A stretch of DNA of 9,071 nt, from the NCBI GenBank assembly GCA_025936275.1, contig JAICTR010000091.1:1-9071 (forward strand), given 5' to 3'. The notes under the pieces are model-generated. The model ran no database searches. It was not told the origin of the DNA and saw nothing but the letters and a program-made list of their open reading frames with translations. The DNA is from Burkholderiales bacterium. Its GTDB lineage: Bacteria; Pseudomonadota; Gammaproteobacteria; Burkholderiales; Usitatibacteraceae. Below are positions 1 to 5,897 of the stretch, in pieces (within the stretch, counting starts at the first letter, position 1; every line of letters starts with the position of its first letter). The position numbers were made by a program, and so were the translations under genes.

Positions 1-807
1 ACGGCGGCCACGTTCAAGAACTTGCCCGCGGGCGGGCTCGCCAACGGACAGGCGGTTGTCGTGAAGGGCCCGGCGCCGAGCGCGGGCGTGCTTCGGGCGC
101 AGGAGGTGGACGTGCTCGCCTCGCCGCTCGCGGATGGCCGCAACGGCAGCGTCTCGGGACTCGTCGCGGAGGCGATCCCCGGCGCGATCGTGGTGAACGG
201 CCAGGCGATCGCGACCGCTTCGCCGACCGAGTACGTCGATGGCAGCGCCGCGGACCTCGCCGCCGGCCGCTTCGTGAAGGTGGACTTCACCTCCATCGGC
301 GGCACGCTCTACGCGAGCCGCATCGAGTTCGTGAAGGTCTTCAACCCGTCGTTCGTCGAGGCGGACGTCACCGCCGTCGGCACGGGCTTCGTCGAGATGC
401 TCGGCCCCGGCGGTTTGCGCATCACGGCCGATGCCGCGACCGAGTACCAGGACAACTCCGATGCGCGGTTGCGCTCGATGACGCTCGCCGACATTCGCGC
501 GGGCGACCACCTGCGGGTCAACGGCAACCAGTTCGCGCAGGACGCGGTGCTCGCGACGAAGATCGTGCGCCGCCGGCCCGAAGCCGCGATCGCGCTCGAG
601 GGACGCGTGTCGAGCGCCGCCGCACCGAGCTTCGTCGTGGTGGGATTGCCGGTCACGGTCACCGCGGCGACGCAGCTGCGCGACGAGCGGGGCGACGTCG
701 TTTCCGCCGCGGCCTTCTTCGCGAAGGTGGCGGGCCACGACGCGAGCGTCTCCGCGTCGCTGCAGGGCGGCGTGCTGGTGGCGAGCTCGGTGCGGCTCGA
801 TGACTGA
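1..807 (+). CDS. DUF5666 domain-containing protein, C-terminal part (5' end outside window)
   Basis: The frame is open from base 1 to the TGA at 805-807, giving 268 codons with no believable start, so the gene begins upstream of the window. The protein is built of repeated units of about 65-75 residues. Each has the form G-x-V ... hydrophobic-V-N-G ... T-x-Y-x-D-G ... DL-x-x-G-x-x-V-K-V ... L-x-A-x-x-I. That is the pattern of DUF5666, a small predicted beta-barrel found in tandem in secreted or periplasmic proteins of proteobacteria. One partial and three full or degenerate units are visible; the clearest runs over about window residues 53-117 (bases 157-351), and the last is the most diverged. 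The function of the family is unknown to me. No signal peptide or lipobox can be judged because the N-terminus is missing. The next gene starts 43 bases downstream on the same strand. Confidence 0.8.
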   Translation, partial: TAATFKNLPAGGLANGQAVVVKGPAPSAGVLRAQEVDVLASPLADGRNGSVSGLVAEAIPGAIVVNGQAIATASPTEYVDGSAADLAAGRFVKVDFTSIGGTLYASRIEFVKVFNPSFVEADVTAVGTGFVEMLGPGGLRITADAATEYQDNSDARLRSMTLADIRAGDHLRVNGNQFAQDAVLATKIVRRRPEAAIALEGRVSSAAAPSFVVVGLPVTVTAATQLRDERGDVVSAAAFFAKVAGHDASVSASLQGGVLVASSVRLDD

Positions 808-838
808 GATTCGCCGCGGCACGCCGGCGCGAGGCGGC

Positions 839-844
839 TAGAAT
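839..844 (+). promoter_or_regulatory. Possible -10 element (TAGAAT) before the SDR gene
   Basis: TAGAAT stands out in very GC-rich sequence and matches the sigma-70 -10 consensus at five of six positions. It ends six bases before the ATG at 851, so transcription would start at or next to the start codon, giving a leaderless or nearly leaderless mRNA. No good -35 hexamer lies 16-18 bases upstream, which keeps confidence low. Confidence 0.35.
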
Positions 845-850
845 CGCGCG

Positions 851-1591
851 ATGGGCATCCGTACGGCGGTGGTGGTGGGCGTGGGCGCCGAGCGCGGGCT
901 CGGCGCCGCGCTCTGCCGCCGTTTCGCCGCCGGCGGCCACCATGTGCTCGCATGCGGACGCACCGCGCAGAAGCTCGCGCCGCTGGTGGACGCGATTCGT
1001 GCCGCCGGCGGCAGCGCCGAAGCGGTGGTCGCCGATGCCACGAGCGAATCCGATGTCGCGCGGCTTTTCGATCGCGCCATGGCGCCGGGCGAAGGGCGCG
1101 AGCCCGCGGATCTCGTGGTCTACAACGCGGGCGTGAACCAGCGCGTCGATTTCCGCGAGCTTTCCGCCGAGGCCTTCGAGTCCTCCTGGCGCATCGGCTG
1201 CTTCGGCGGCTTCCTCGTGGGGCGTGAAGCCGCGCGGCGCCTGGTGCCGCTCGCGCGCGGCACCGTGATCTTCACCGGCGCGTCGGCGAGCCTGCGCGGC
1301 CGTCCCGGCTTCGCGCAGTTCGCTGCGGCGAAGGCGGGGCTGCGCATGGTCGCGCAGAGCATGGCGCGCGAGTATGGACCGCTCGGCCTGCACGTCGCGC
1401 ACGTCGTGATCGATGGCGGCATCGACGGCGAGCGCCTGCGCGCGCGCTTTCCCAAGGTCGCCGAGGAGCGCGGCGCGGGCGGGCTGCTCGAGATCGAGGC
1501 GATCGCCGAAGCGTACTGGCAGCTCCACGTGCAGCCGCGCTCTGCGTGGAGCCACGAGATCGACCTGCGGCCCTTCAAGGAGCCGTTCTAG
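851..1591 (+). CDS. SDR-family NAD(P)-binding protein with Phe in place of the catalytic Tyr
   Basis: The 246-residue product has the size and Rossmann layout of a classical short-chain dehydrogenase/reductase. The N-terminal cofactor motif is V-G12-A-E-R-G16-L-G18, equivalent to TGxxxGxG with Val at the Thr position. N92-A-G94 matches the conserved NAG motif. At the active site, where classical members have YxxxK, this protein reads F157-A-A-A-K161. Ser145 and Ser147 are near the usual catalytic Ser, but by my alignment that exact position is Ala144. The segment after the active site (REYGPLGLHVAHVVIDGGI) resembles a subgroup of SDR proteins that I recall also having Phe here. A classical Tyr-dependent hydride-transfer mechanism is therefore doubtful, and the substrate cannot be predicted. 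The ATG at 851 places the nucleotide-binding strand at the very N-terminus, as is normal. No strong Shine-Dalgarno is close to it. The gene appears to stand alone. Confidence 0.85.
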   Translation: MGIRTAVVVGVGAERGLGAALCRRFAAGGHHVLACGRTAQKLAPLVDAIRAAGGSAEAVVADATSESDVARLFDRAMAPGEGREPADLVVYNAGVNQRVDFRELSAEAFESSWRIGCFGGFLVGREAARRLVPLARGTVIFTGASASLRGRPGFAQFAAAKAGLRMVAQSMAREYGPLGLHVAHVVIDGGIDGERLRARFPKVAEERGAGGLLEIEAIAEAYWQLHVQPRSAWSHEIDLRPFKEPF

Positions 1592-1693
1592 CTTCGCGTC
1601 CGCTGCGCCGTCGGCCGATGGAACTACTCACCGGCCGTGCGCCGAACGATCCGCGCGTTCGCGCGATCAATACGGTGACTTCCCCTGAACCGC

Positions 1694-1699
1694 GAGGAA
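1694..1699 (+). promoter_or_regulatory. Ribosome binding site deciding the SRPBCC start
   Basis: GAGGAA lies five bases before the ATG at 1705. Upstream in-frame candidates, including an ATG at 1618, have no such site, and the sequence between does not look like protein of this family. This supports 1705 as the start. Confidence 0.65.
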
Positions 1700-1704
1700 A
1701 TTCC

Positions 1705-2190
1705 ATGGAACGCACCGAGAAGAGCATCGAGATCGGCGTGCCGGTGCACGCCGCCTACAACCAGTGGACGCAGTTCGAGGATTTCCCGCGCTTCATGGAC
1801 GGCGTGAAGGAAGTCCGCCAGCTCGATGACACGCACCTGCACTGGCGCGCCTCGGTGGGCGGCAAGGACAAGGAGTGGGACGCCGAGATCACCGAGCAGG
1901 TGCCCGACCAGGTGATCGCATGGCGCAGCACCTCGGGCGCGCCCAACGGCGGCGAGGTGCGCTTCGAGCCGATCGGCGGCGATCGCACGCGGCTTCGTCT
2001 CGCGCTCGAGTACGAGCCGCAGACGGTGGTGGAGAAGGTCGGCGACGCGCTGGGCGTGATGTCGCGCCACGTCGAGAAGACCGTCGAGGACTTCAAGGAC
2101 TTCATCGAGAAGCGCGGCCAGGCGACCGGTGCCTGGCGCGGCGAGGTGGAGGGCGGCCGCGAGGTGCCGCCCGGCAACGCTCCGCGCTGA
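1705..2190 (+). CDS. SRPBCC family (polyketide cyclase/dehydrase-like) protein
   Basis: The 161-residue protein begins with MERTEKSIEIGVPVHAAYNQ, the first strand and helix of the START/Bet v1-like fold. It continues with W-T-Q-F-E-D-F-P-R-F-M and G-V-K-E-V, the usual SRPBCC opening. A central block of alternating strands contains W-R and F-E-P, followed by a long C-terminal helix at about residues 110-137. The tail ending in ATGAWRGEV is one I recall from a bacterial SRPBCC group. Proteins of this fold bind hydrophobic ligands in a cavity, and some act as aromatase/cyclases. Nothing nearby names a ligand, and there is no polyketide cluster here. No signal peptide or membrane segment is seen, so it is probably cytoplasmic. 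The reading frame extends upstream, but the Shine-Dalgarno before 1705 and the family's usual N-terminus fix this start. Confidence 0.85.
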   Translation: MERTEKSIEIGVPVHAAYNQWTQFEDFPRFMDGVKEVRQLDDTHLHWRASVGGKDKEWDAEITEQVPDQVIAWRSTSGAPNGGEVRFEPIGGDRTRLRLALEYEPQTVVEKVGDALGVMSRHVEKTVEDFKDFIEKRGQATGAWRGEVEGGREVPPGNAPR

Positions 2191-2208
2191 TCGCTTCGAA
2201 AGGGTGCG

Positions 2209-2236
2209 CGCATCGCCGGCCTGCGCCGGCGATGCG
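2209..2236. terminator. Perfect 12-bp hairpin between convergent genes
   Basis: The arms CGCATCGCCGGC (2209-2220) and GCCGGCGATGCG (2225-2236) are exact reverse complements around a CTGC loop. The hairpin lies 18 bases after the SRPBCC stop and 26 bases beyond the stop of the opposing gene. That position suits a shared bidirectional terminator. Neither side has a strong U tract, so it may act as a mRNA 3'-end stabiliser or need extra factors. Confidence 0.55.
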
Positions 2237-2262
2237 GCGGTTCGTGCCGCGCGCCGGCCGGC

Positions 2263-2559
2263 CTACTTCTGCTCCGAGCAGCGGATCACTTCCTTCGGCG
2301 TCGGCAGGTCGAGGCAATGGCGCAGGTCCCGATCGCCGCCGGGATTGCGTCCGTGATGCCCCGCCATCCTGAGGTGCGGGCCCGCTGCCTTGATGCCCTT
2401 CGCGTCATCCTTCGCATCGTCGCCCGCCTGCGCGGCCCTCGCCTCGCCTGACGCGGGGCTCGCTTTCGTCTCCGCCTTGTCCTCGCCCGCCGCGAGCGCA
2501 AGGGGCGCGGCGGCGAGCCACAGCGCGATGCCGATTGCTGCCTGGGTCCTGGAATTCAT
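2263..2559 (-). CDS. Small secreted protein of unknown function (98 aa, two Cys near the C-terminus)
   Basis: I do not recognise this gene. It runs from the ATG at 2559-2557 to a TAG at 2265-2263. The start follows a strong Shine-Dalgarno (GGGAGGA, 2570-2564). Residues 1-23 form a typical Sec signal peptide: MNSR, then a hydrophobic stretch, then A-L-A just before AGED. The mature part, about 75 residues, starts with an Ala/Lys/Asp/Glu-rich and probably disordered stretch (24-58). It ends with a compact segment carrying Cys82 and Cys94, reading HCLDLPTPKEVIRCSEQK. The two cysteines could form a disulfide after export to the periplasm. The gene is convergent with the SRPBCC gene and divergent from the HD-GYP gene. 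A longer in-frame reading exists upstream but would place the signal peptide internally, so it was not chosen. Confidence 0.75.
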   Translation of the reverse strand: MNSRTQAAIGIALWLAAAPLALAAGEDKAETKASPASGEARAAQAGDDAKDDAKGIKAAGPHLRMAGHHGRNPGGDRDLRHCLDLPTPKEVIRCSEQK

Positions 2560-2680
2560 TCGATCCTCCCTGGGGACGCGCCGCAAGGGCGCGGAGGCCA
2601 TTATTCCCCAAGCGGCGGCCGCGGGCTTCGCGTTTTCGCGAGTGTGACGCAGTCGACTGGCCGGGCCGCGCCGCGGCGGG

Positions 2681-2686
2681 TACAAT
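2681..2686 (+). promoter_or_regulatory. Probable -10 element (TACAAT) for the HD-GYP operon
   Basis: TACAAT matches five of six -10 consensus bases and stands in GC-rich surroundings, 33 bases before the ATG at 2720. Transcription would start near 2693. A GAGGA sequence at 2701-2705 may serve as the ribosome binding site, though it is rather far from the ATG. No convincing -35 is seen at the expected distance (TGGCCG at 2658-2663). Confidence 0.45.
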
Positions 2687-2719
2687 CGGCCCGGTTTAAC
2701 GAGGATTAAGCCGCCCCGA

Positions 2720-4486
2720 ATGTCCCCGTCCGGCCTGCTTCCCGAGAGTCCCGACCTGCTCGAGCCGCTCAGCGCGCTCGAGCCGCGCTTGTCGTGCATC
2801 GGCCGCGCGGAGCTCGCCGCGGTGCTCGCGCCGATCGTGGGCCGCCTCGCGGAGCCGGTTGCCGCGGCCGAGTGGCTCGAGCTCGCGCCGCGCGCGCTTT
2901 CCCTCTGCCGGAAGCTCTACGCCAACGCCCGTTCCGGCGACGCGCTGATCCTCGCGCGCGCCGTGCTCTTCCAGGCGGCGCTGACCGACGACCCGGTGCT
3001 GGAGCGGCGCGCGTCCATCGTGTGCGGCCTGCTCGCCGCCGATACCGCGGACATCGTGGAGGCCATCGAGCACTACGTGAACGCGCTGCGCCTCTCGGCC
3101 GACGATCCGGTGGAGGCGAGCGGCATCTGGAACAACATCGGCCTCGCGATGGGCATTGCCGGCAACTACGAGATGGCGGGGCGTTGCTACGAGCGGGCAC
3201 TCGATCTCCTGCGCGAGCGGCAAGGCCGTGAATATGTCCGTTATGCAGCCTGCGTGAACCTGGCGCAGAGCCATTTCCATCTCGCTTCGCACGCGCAGGG
3301 AATCGGTCACGCCGAACGTGCGCTCGCCGAGCAGACGCAGGAGTTCATCGAGCGCGATGCGCACGTCGCATTGCTCCTGCGCCGCAACCTGGTGCGCCTG
3401 CTGGTCGCGCTTGGCCGGATCGACGAGGCGCCTCAGCACGTGGCCGAGGCCGCCGCCCTCGCGGACCGCATCCGCACGCCGCGCGCACTGATCGCCGCGG
3501 CCACCGCCCGTGCCGTGCACGAGCTCGCCACCGGCGGCACCGATGTCGGGCTCACGCGCCTCGAGAAGGCGTTGTCGCACGCCCGCCAGGTGCCCGGCGC
3601 GCTGCGCGATACGCTCGCCTGCACCATCGCGGCCGAGGAAGCGGCGGGCCATTCCGAGCGCGCGCTGCTGCGGTTGAACGAGCTTTCCGAGCACGTGTAC
3701 CGCTCGGCGATCGACAAAGCGCGCGGCAACGTCGAGCTCGCCGCGGTCGCGGGCTTCATCTCCTCGCGTTGCGACGCGGCGCAGGAGCAGGCGCGCGCGC
3801 GGCTCATCTCCAAGCGGCCGGCGGCCGCGAAGCCGGAAAGCTGGGATGCCCTCGACCGCATGGCGGTCAGCGCGGCGCTGCGCATGGACAGGAGCGGCTG
3901 GCATGGCAAGCGCGTCGGCGCGCTTTCCAAGGCGCTCGCGCTCGCGAGCGGCATGAATCCGCTGCAGGCCCTCGAGATCGGGTTCGCCGCGGAGCTGCAC
4001 GACATCGGCATGCTCTCGGTGCCCGAGGAGCTCCTGGCGCGCAAGGGGACGGTGCGCGACGCCGAGCATGCGATCGTGCGCCGCCACATCGACGCCGGCG
4101 CGGAGATCCTCGGCGACGACCGGCATCCGCGCATCTTCCTCGCGCGCGAGATCGCCCGGTATCATCACGCGCGCTGGGACGGGGAAGGCTATCCGGAGCG
4201 CGTGGGGCACCGCTTCATCCCGGTCGAGGCGCGCATCTGCGCCATCGCCGACGCCTACGACGAAATGGTGTCGGGCCTCGCGGGTCCGGCGAGCAGCATG
4301 GACCAGGCGCTCGCCGAGCTGCGCCGCGAGGCGGGAAGCCGCTTCGACCCGGAGCTCGTCGCGTGCTTCGACCGCATGGTGCGCGAAGAATCGGAGGACC
4401 TCGGCGTGGACCTCGCGTCCACCGCGGGGATGGAAGCGTTCCAGGAACTCGTCAACGCACTTCAGGAAGATCGGGGGTTCGTATGA
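2720..4486 (+). CDS. TPR-repeat HD-GYP domain protein, probable cyclic-di-GMP phosphodiesterase
   Basis: The 588-residue protein has two parts. Residues of about 50-340 are all-helical with TPR-like repeats; the clearest is at 132-165 (ASGIWNNIGLAMGIAGNYEM, then CYERALDL), followed by another near 175-205. Residues of about 385-550 form an HD-GYP domain: H395 in HGKRV, H427-D428 in LHDIGM, H456 in RRHIDAG, H469-P, H482-H483, W-D-G-E-G490-Y491-P492, and D511 in IADAYDEM. HD-GYP domains hydrolyse cyclic-di-GMP with a two- or three-metal centre, and all expected metal ligands appear present. The Lys of the usual HDIGK is Met431, a deviation that may lower or alter activity. There is no membrane segment or receiver domain, so the TPR part probably takes input through a protein partner. 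The stop overlaps the start of the next gene as ATGA, pointing to translational coupling. Confidence 0.88.
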   Translation: MSPSGLLPESPDLLEPLSALEPRLSCIGRAELAAVLAPIVGRLAEPVAAAEWLELAPRALSLCRKLYANARSGDALILARAVLFQAALTDDPVLERRASIVCGLLAADTADIVEAIEHYVNALRLSADDPVEASGIWNNIGLAMGIAGNYEMAGRCYERALDLLRERQGREYVRYAACVNLAQSHFHLASHAQGIGHAERALAEQTQEFIERDAHVALLLRRNLVRLLVALGRIDEAPQHVAEAAALADRIRTPRALIAAATARAVHELATGGTDVGLTRLEKALSHARQVPGALRDTLACTIAAEEAAGHSERALLRLNELSEHVYRSAIDKARGNVELAAVAGFISSRCDAAQEQARARLISKRPAAAKPESWDALDRMAVSAALRMDRSGWHGKRVGALSKALALASGMNPLQALEIGFAAELHDIGMLSVPEELLARKGTVRDAEHAIVRRHIDAGAEILGDDRHPRIFLAREIARYHHARWDGEGYPERVGHRFIPVEARICAIADAYDEMVSGLAGPASSMDQALAELRREAGSRFDPELVACFDRMVREESEDLGVDLASTAGMEAFQELVNALQEDRGFV

Positions 4487-5457
4487 AAGGCACGGGCATG
4501 GACACGCGCGGGCGCCAGATGCTGGAGCTGCTCGCGGAAGGCGCTTCGGCGCGCATCGTCGCGCGCAAGCTCGGCTACAGCGAGGGCACGACCCGCGTCT
4601 ACCTGCACAACCTCTACAAGGCGATCGGGGTGCGCAACAAGACCGAGGCGGTGATCTGGTACCTCAACCGCACGCGCAACCAGGAAGCCCGGCCCGCGGC
4701 GCCGCTTCCCGCGCCGGCGCGCACGCAGCCGGCCAATGCGATCGACGGCCTGGCCGGCTTGTCCCTCGGCGACATGGCGCTCAACGAGGACCTGTACACC
4801 GCGCTCGGCATCATGGGCTCGTTCCTCGGCCCTTACGGCCACGTGTGGGAAGCGGCGCTGCGGCTCAAGGGCGAATCGATCGACGAGCGCATCGTGGCGC
4901 GCCGCGCGCAATCGCGGCTGCTGTGGCGCGCCCTCGTGAAGGGCGACTTCGCCTACGCCAAGCTGCTGCACGACGAAGGGATCGGCGAGCGCCTGCTGCG
5001 CGACTCGCCTTCCGATGCGTGGCTCCTCGCCTGCCTGCTGGTGCTCGGCGGCTATTCGAGCGCGAGCGAGCGGCTGACCGCGCCGTTGATGCTCAAGCGC
5101 AAGGGCGCGACCGGCATCACCGCGCGCGAGGCTTCGCTGCTGCGCGTGCTCGGCGAGGCGCTGGAGGGACGCGACGCCGGTATCGCGGCGCTGCGCGACT
5201 CCGCGGCCGACGGCACGCGCAATCCGATCGTGAAGCAGGTGGCGATGGCGGCGCTGTTCCACCTGCATCGCGTGCGCCGCGACATGGATGCGGCGCGCGC
5301 TGCGGCCAAGGCGATGTGGGCCGAGGCGGAATCGGCGCGCCAGCAGCTCGAGGCGATGGGCGTGCGGCCGATCGCGCGCGAGCAGGCGGCGGCGCGAGGC
5401 GCCAAGGCGCCGCGCGAGGCGGCGAATACCCGCGAGAGGGCGACGGTCGCGCGCTGA
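4483..5457 (+). CDS. LuxR-type HTH protein with the HTH at the N-terminus and an uncharacterised helical C-terminal region
   Basis: The 324-residue product opens with a LuxR/GerE-type DNA-binding domain at about residues 9-66. It contains LELLAEGASARIVARKLGYS, then EGTTRVYLHNLYKAIGVRNK and TEAVIWYLNR, which matches the scaffold and recognition helices of that family. A Pro/Ala-rich linker (about 70-88) leads to a mostly helical region (about 95-290) with no domain I recognise. The paired-helix pattern there resembles weak TPR-like repeats. The tail is Ala/Arg-rich and likely disordered. In most LuxR-family regulators the HTH is C-terminal, so this order is unusual. The ATG at 4483 overlaps the TGA of the HD-GYP gene (4484-4486), so the pair is probably co-translated and functionally linked. 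A second in-frame ATG at 4498 is possible, but it would change only five residues. It is likely a transcription regulator; its targets and ligand are unknown. Confidence 0.8.
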   Translation: MKGTGMDTRGRQMLELLAEGASARIVARKLGYSEGTTRVYLHNLYKAIGVRNKTEAVIWYLNRTRNQEARPAAPLPAPARTQPANAIDGLAGLSLGDMALNEDLYTALGIMGSFLGPYGHVWEAALRLKGESIDERIVARRAQSRLLWRALVKGDFAYAKLLHDEGIGERLLRDSPSDAWLLACLLVLGGYSSASERLTAPLMLKRKGATGITAREASLLRVLGEALEGRDAGIAALRDSAADGTRNPIVKQVAMAALFHLHRVRRDMDAARAAAKAMWAEAESARQQLEAMGVRPIAREQAAARGAKAPREAANTRERATVAR

Positions 5458-5484
5458 GCGCGGCGCCGCCCTCCCGCCCGTGCC

Positions 5485-5541
5485 TCAGTAAGGCCACACC
5501 GGGGCGCCATCGCCGCCGGCGACCCATCCCATCTCCAGCTC
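5485..5541 (-). repeat. Near-identical direct repeat, copy 1 (3' end of peptide B)
   Basis: These 57 bases match 5694-5750 with only two differences, at 5491/5700 and at the Ala codon near 5502/5711. They encode the shared last 18 residues and the stop. Both differences are synonymous. Identity drops sharply just upstream, in the leader-coding part, to roughly two thirds. Confidence 0.9.
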
Positions 5542-5643
5542 TTCCAGCGTGCGCAGGCCGGCTTGCGCCTTGAGCGCCGCCTTGCCGAGCTCATCGATCT
5601 CGCGCGCCATCTCCGGGGAAAATTCGGGCTTGGTCCGTTCCAT
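5485..5643 (-). CDS. Small peptide B (52 aa) with conserved GG-containing C-terminus; possible RiPP-like or signal peptide precursor
   Basis: I do not recognise a named family. The gene runs from the ATG at 5643-5641 to a TGA at 5487-5485, with AGAGGA located about seven bases before the start. The peptide begins MERTKPEFSPEMAREIDELG, is predicted helical and charged to about residue 36, and ends ELEMGWVAGGDGAPVWPY. The ending LEMGWVAGG resembles the double-glycine leaders of bacteriocin-like peptides, which would leave DGAPVWPY as an eight-residue core. The last 18 residues are identical to those of the paralogue at 5694-5846, 50 bases upstream in the likely operon. No maturase, C39-peptidase transporter or immunity gene is visible, so the precursor idea is inference from the peptide itself. 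Its 3' end faces the LuxR-HTH gene across 27 bases. Too short for most gene callers, but the duplicate pair and ribosome sites make it convincing. Confidence 0.75.
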   Translation of the reverse strand: MERTKPEFSPEMAREIDELGKAALKAQAGLRTLEELEMGWVAGGDGAPVWPY

Positions 5644-5693
5644 GTCGTTTCCTCTCGTTTGTCGTTCGGTTCGTCGTTGCTAGTGTTCGGGGT

Positions 5694-5750
5694 TCAGTAG
5701 GGCCACACCGGCGCGCCATCGCCGCCGGCGACCCATCCCATCTCCAGCTC
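5694..5750 (-). repeat. Near-identical direct repeat, copy 2 (3' end of peptide A)
   Basis: This is the second copy of the 57-base segment, offset by 209 bases from the first. See the copy at 5485-5541 for the comparison. Confidence 0.9.
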
Positions 5751-5846
5751 CTGCAGCGCGCGCAACGCGGGCTGCGCCTGGCCGGCCGCCTCCCTCAGGT
5801 CGGCGATTTCGGGCGTGGTGTGGGCGAATTCCGGGATCGTGTTCAT
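5694..5846 (-). CDS. Small peptide A (50 aa), paralogue of peptide B; possible RiPP-like or signal peptide precursor
   Basis: The gene runs from the ATG at 5846-5844 to a TGA at 5696-5694. A strong Shine-Dalgarno (AGGAG, 5856-5852) sits five bases before the start. The peptide begins MNTIPEFAHTTPEIADLREA, continues through a helical segment with AQPALRAL, and ends with the same ELEMGWVAGGDGAPVWPY as peptide B. The leaders are diverged but alignable: both share PEF, an AA...AQ...LR.L pattern and similar length, so they arose by duplication. Peptide A is first in the probable two-gene transcript and lies next to the AT-rich region shared with the divergent kinase gene. No signal peptide or membrane segment is present, so any export would need a dedicated leader-cleaving transporter encoded elsewhere. 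It might instead be a cytosolic signal peptide, a bacteriocin-like peptide or the precursor of a modified product. Real gene: likely; function: unknown. Confidence 0.78.
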   Translation of the reverse strand: MNTIPEFAHTTPEIADLREAAGQAQPALRALQELEMGWVAGGDGAPVWPY

Positions 5847-5897
5847 GCGTGCTCCTTTGGAAGGGTGGGAAGAAGGCCGGCGAGCCCGGCCGTGCGT

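Noticed and set aside
659..1555. A 298-codon minus-strand frame opposite the SDR gene
   Set aside because: The plus-strand SDR has a full Rossmann motif set. The antisense frame is low-complexity and would overlap the DUF5666 gene end.
1546..1704. Longer N-terminus for the SRPBCC protein
   Set aside because: It would overlap the SDR gene and lacks a ribosome site. The family-like N-terminus and GAGGAA point to 1705.
2696..4210. A 504-codon minus-strand reading frame opposite the HD-GYP gene
   Set aside because: The plus-strand protein carries clear TPR and HD-GYP motifs. The antisense product is compositionally biased and matches no family.
5450..5462. Small hairpin over the LuxR-HTH stop codon (CGCGC-TGA-GCGCG) as terminator
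   Set aside because: The stem is only five pairs in very GC-rich DNA, with no T run. Chance is likely.
4068..5573. A 501-codon plus-strand frame across the HD-GYP/LuxR-HTH junction
   Set aside because: It is a shifted frame of two well-supported genes, with Arg/Ala-rich nonsense composition.
5694..5846. Lasso peptide precursor reading of the small peptides
   Set aside because: A core starting at a Gly of VAGG has no Asp or Glu at ring positions 7-9, and no lasso cyclase or protease gene is present.
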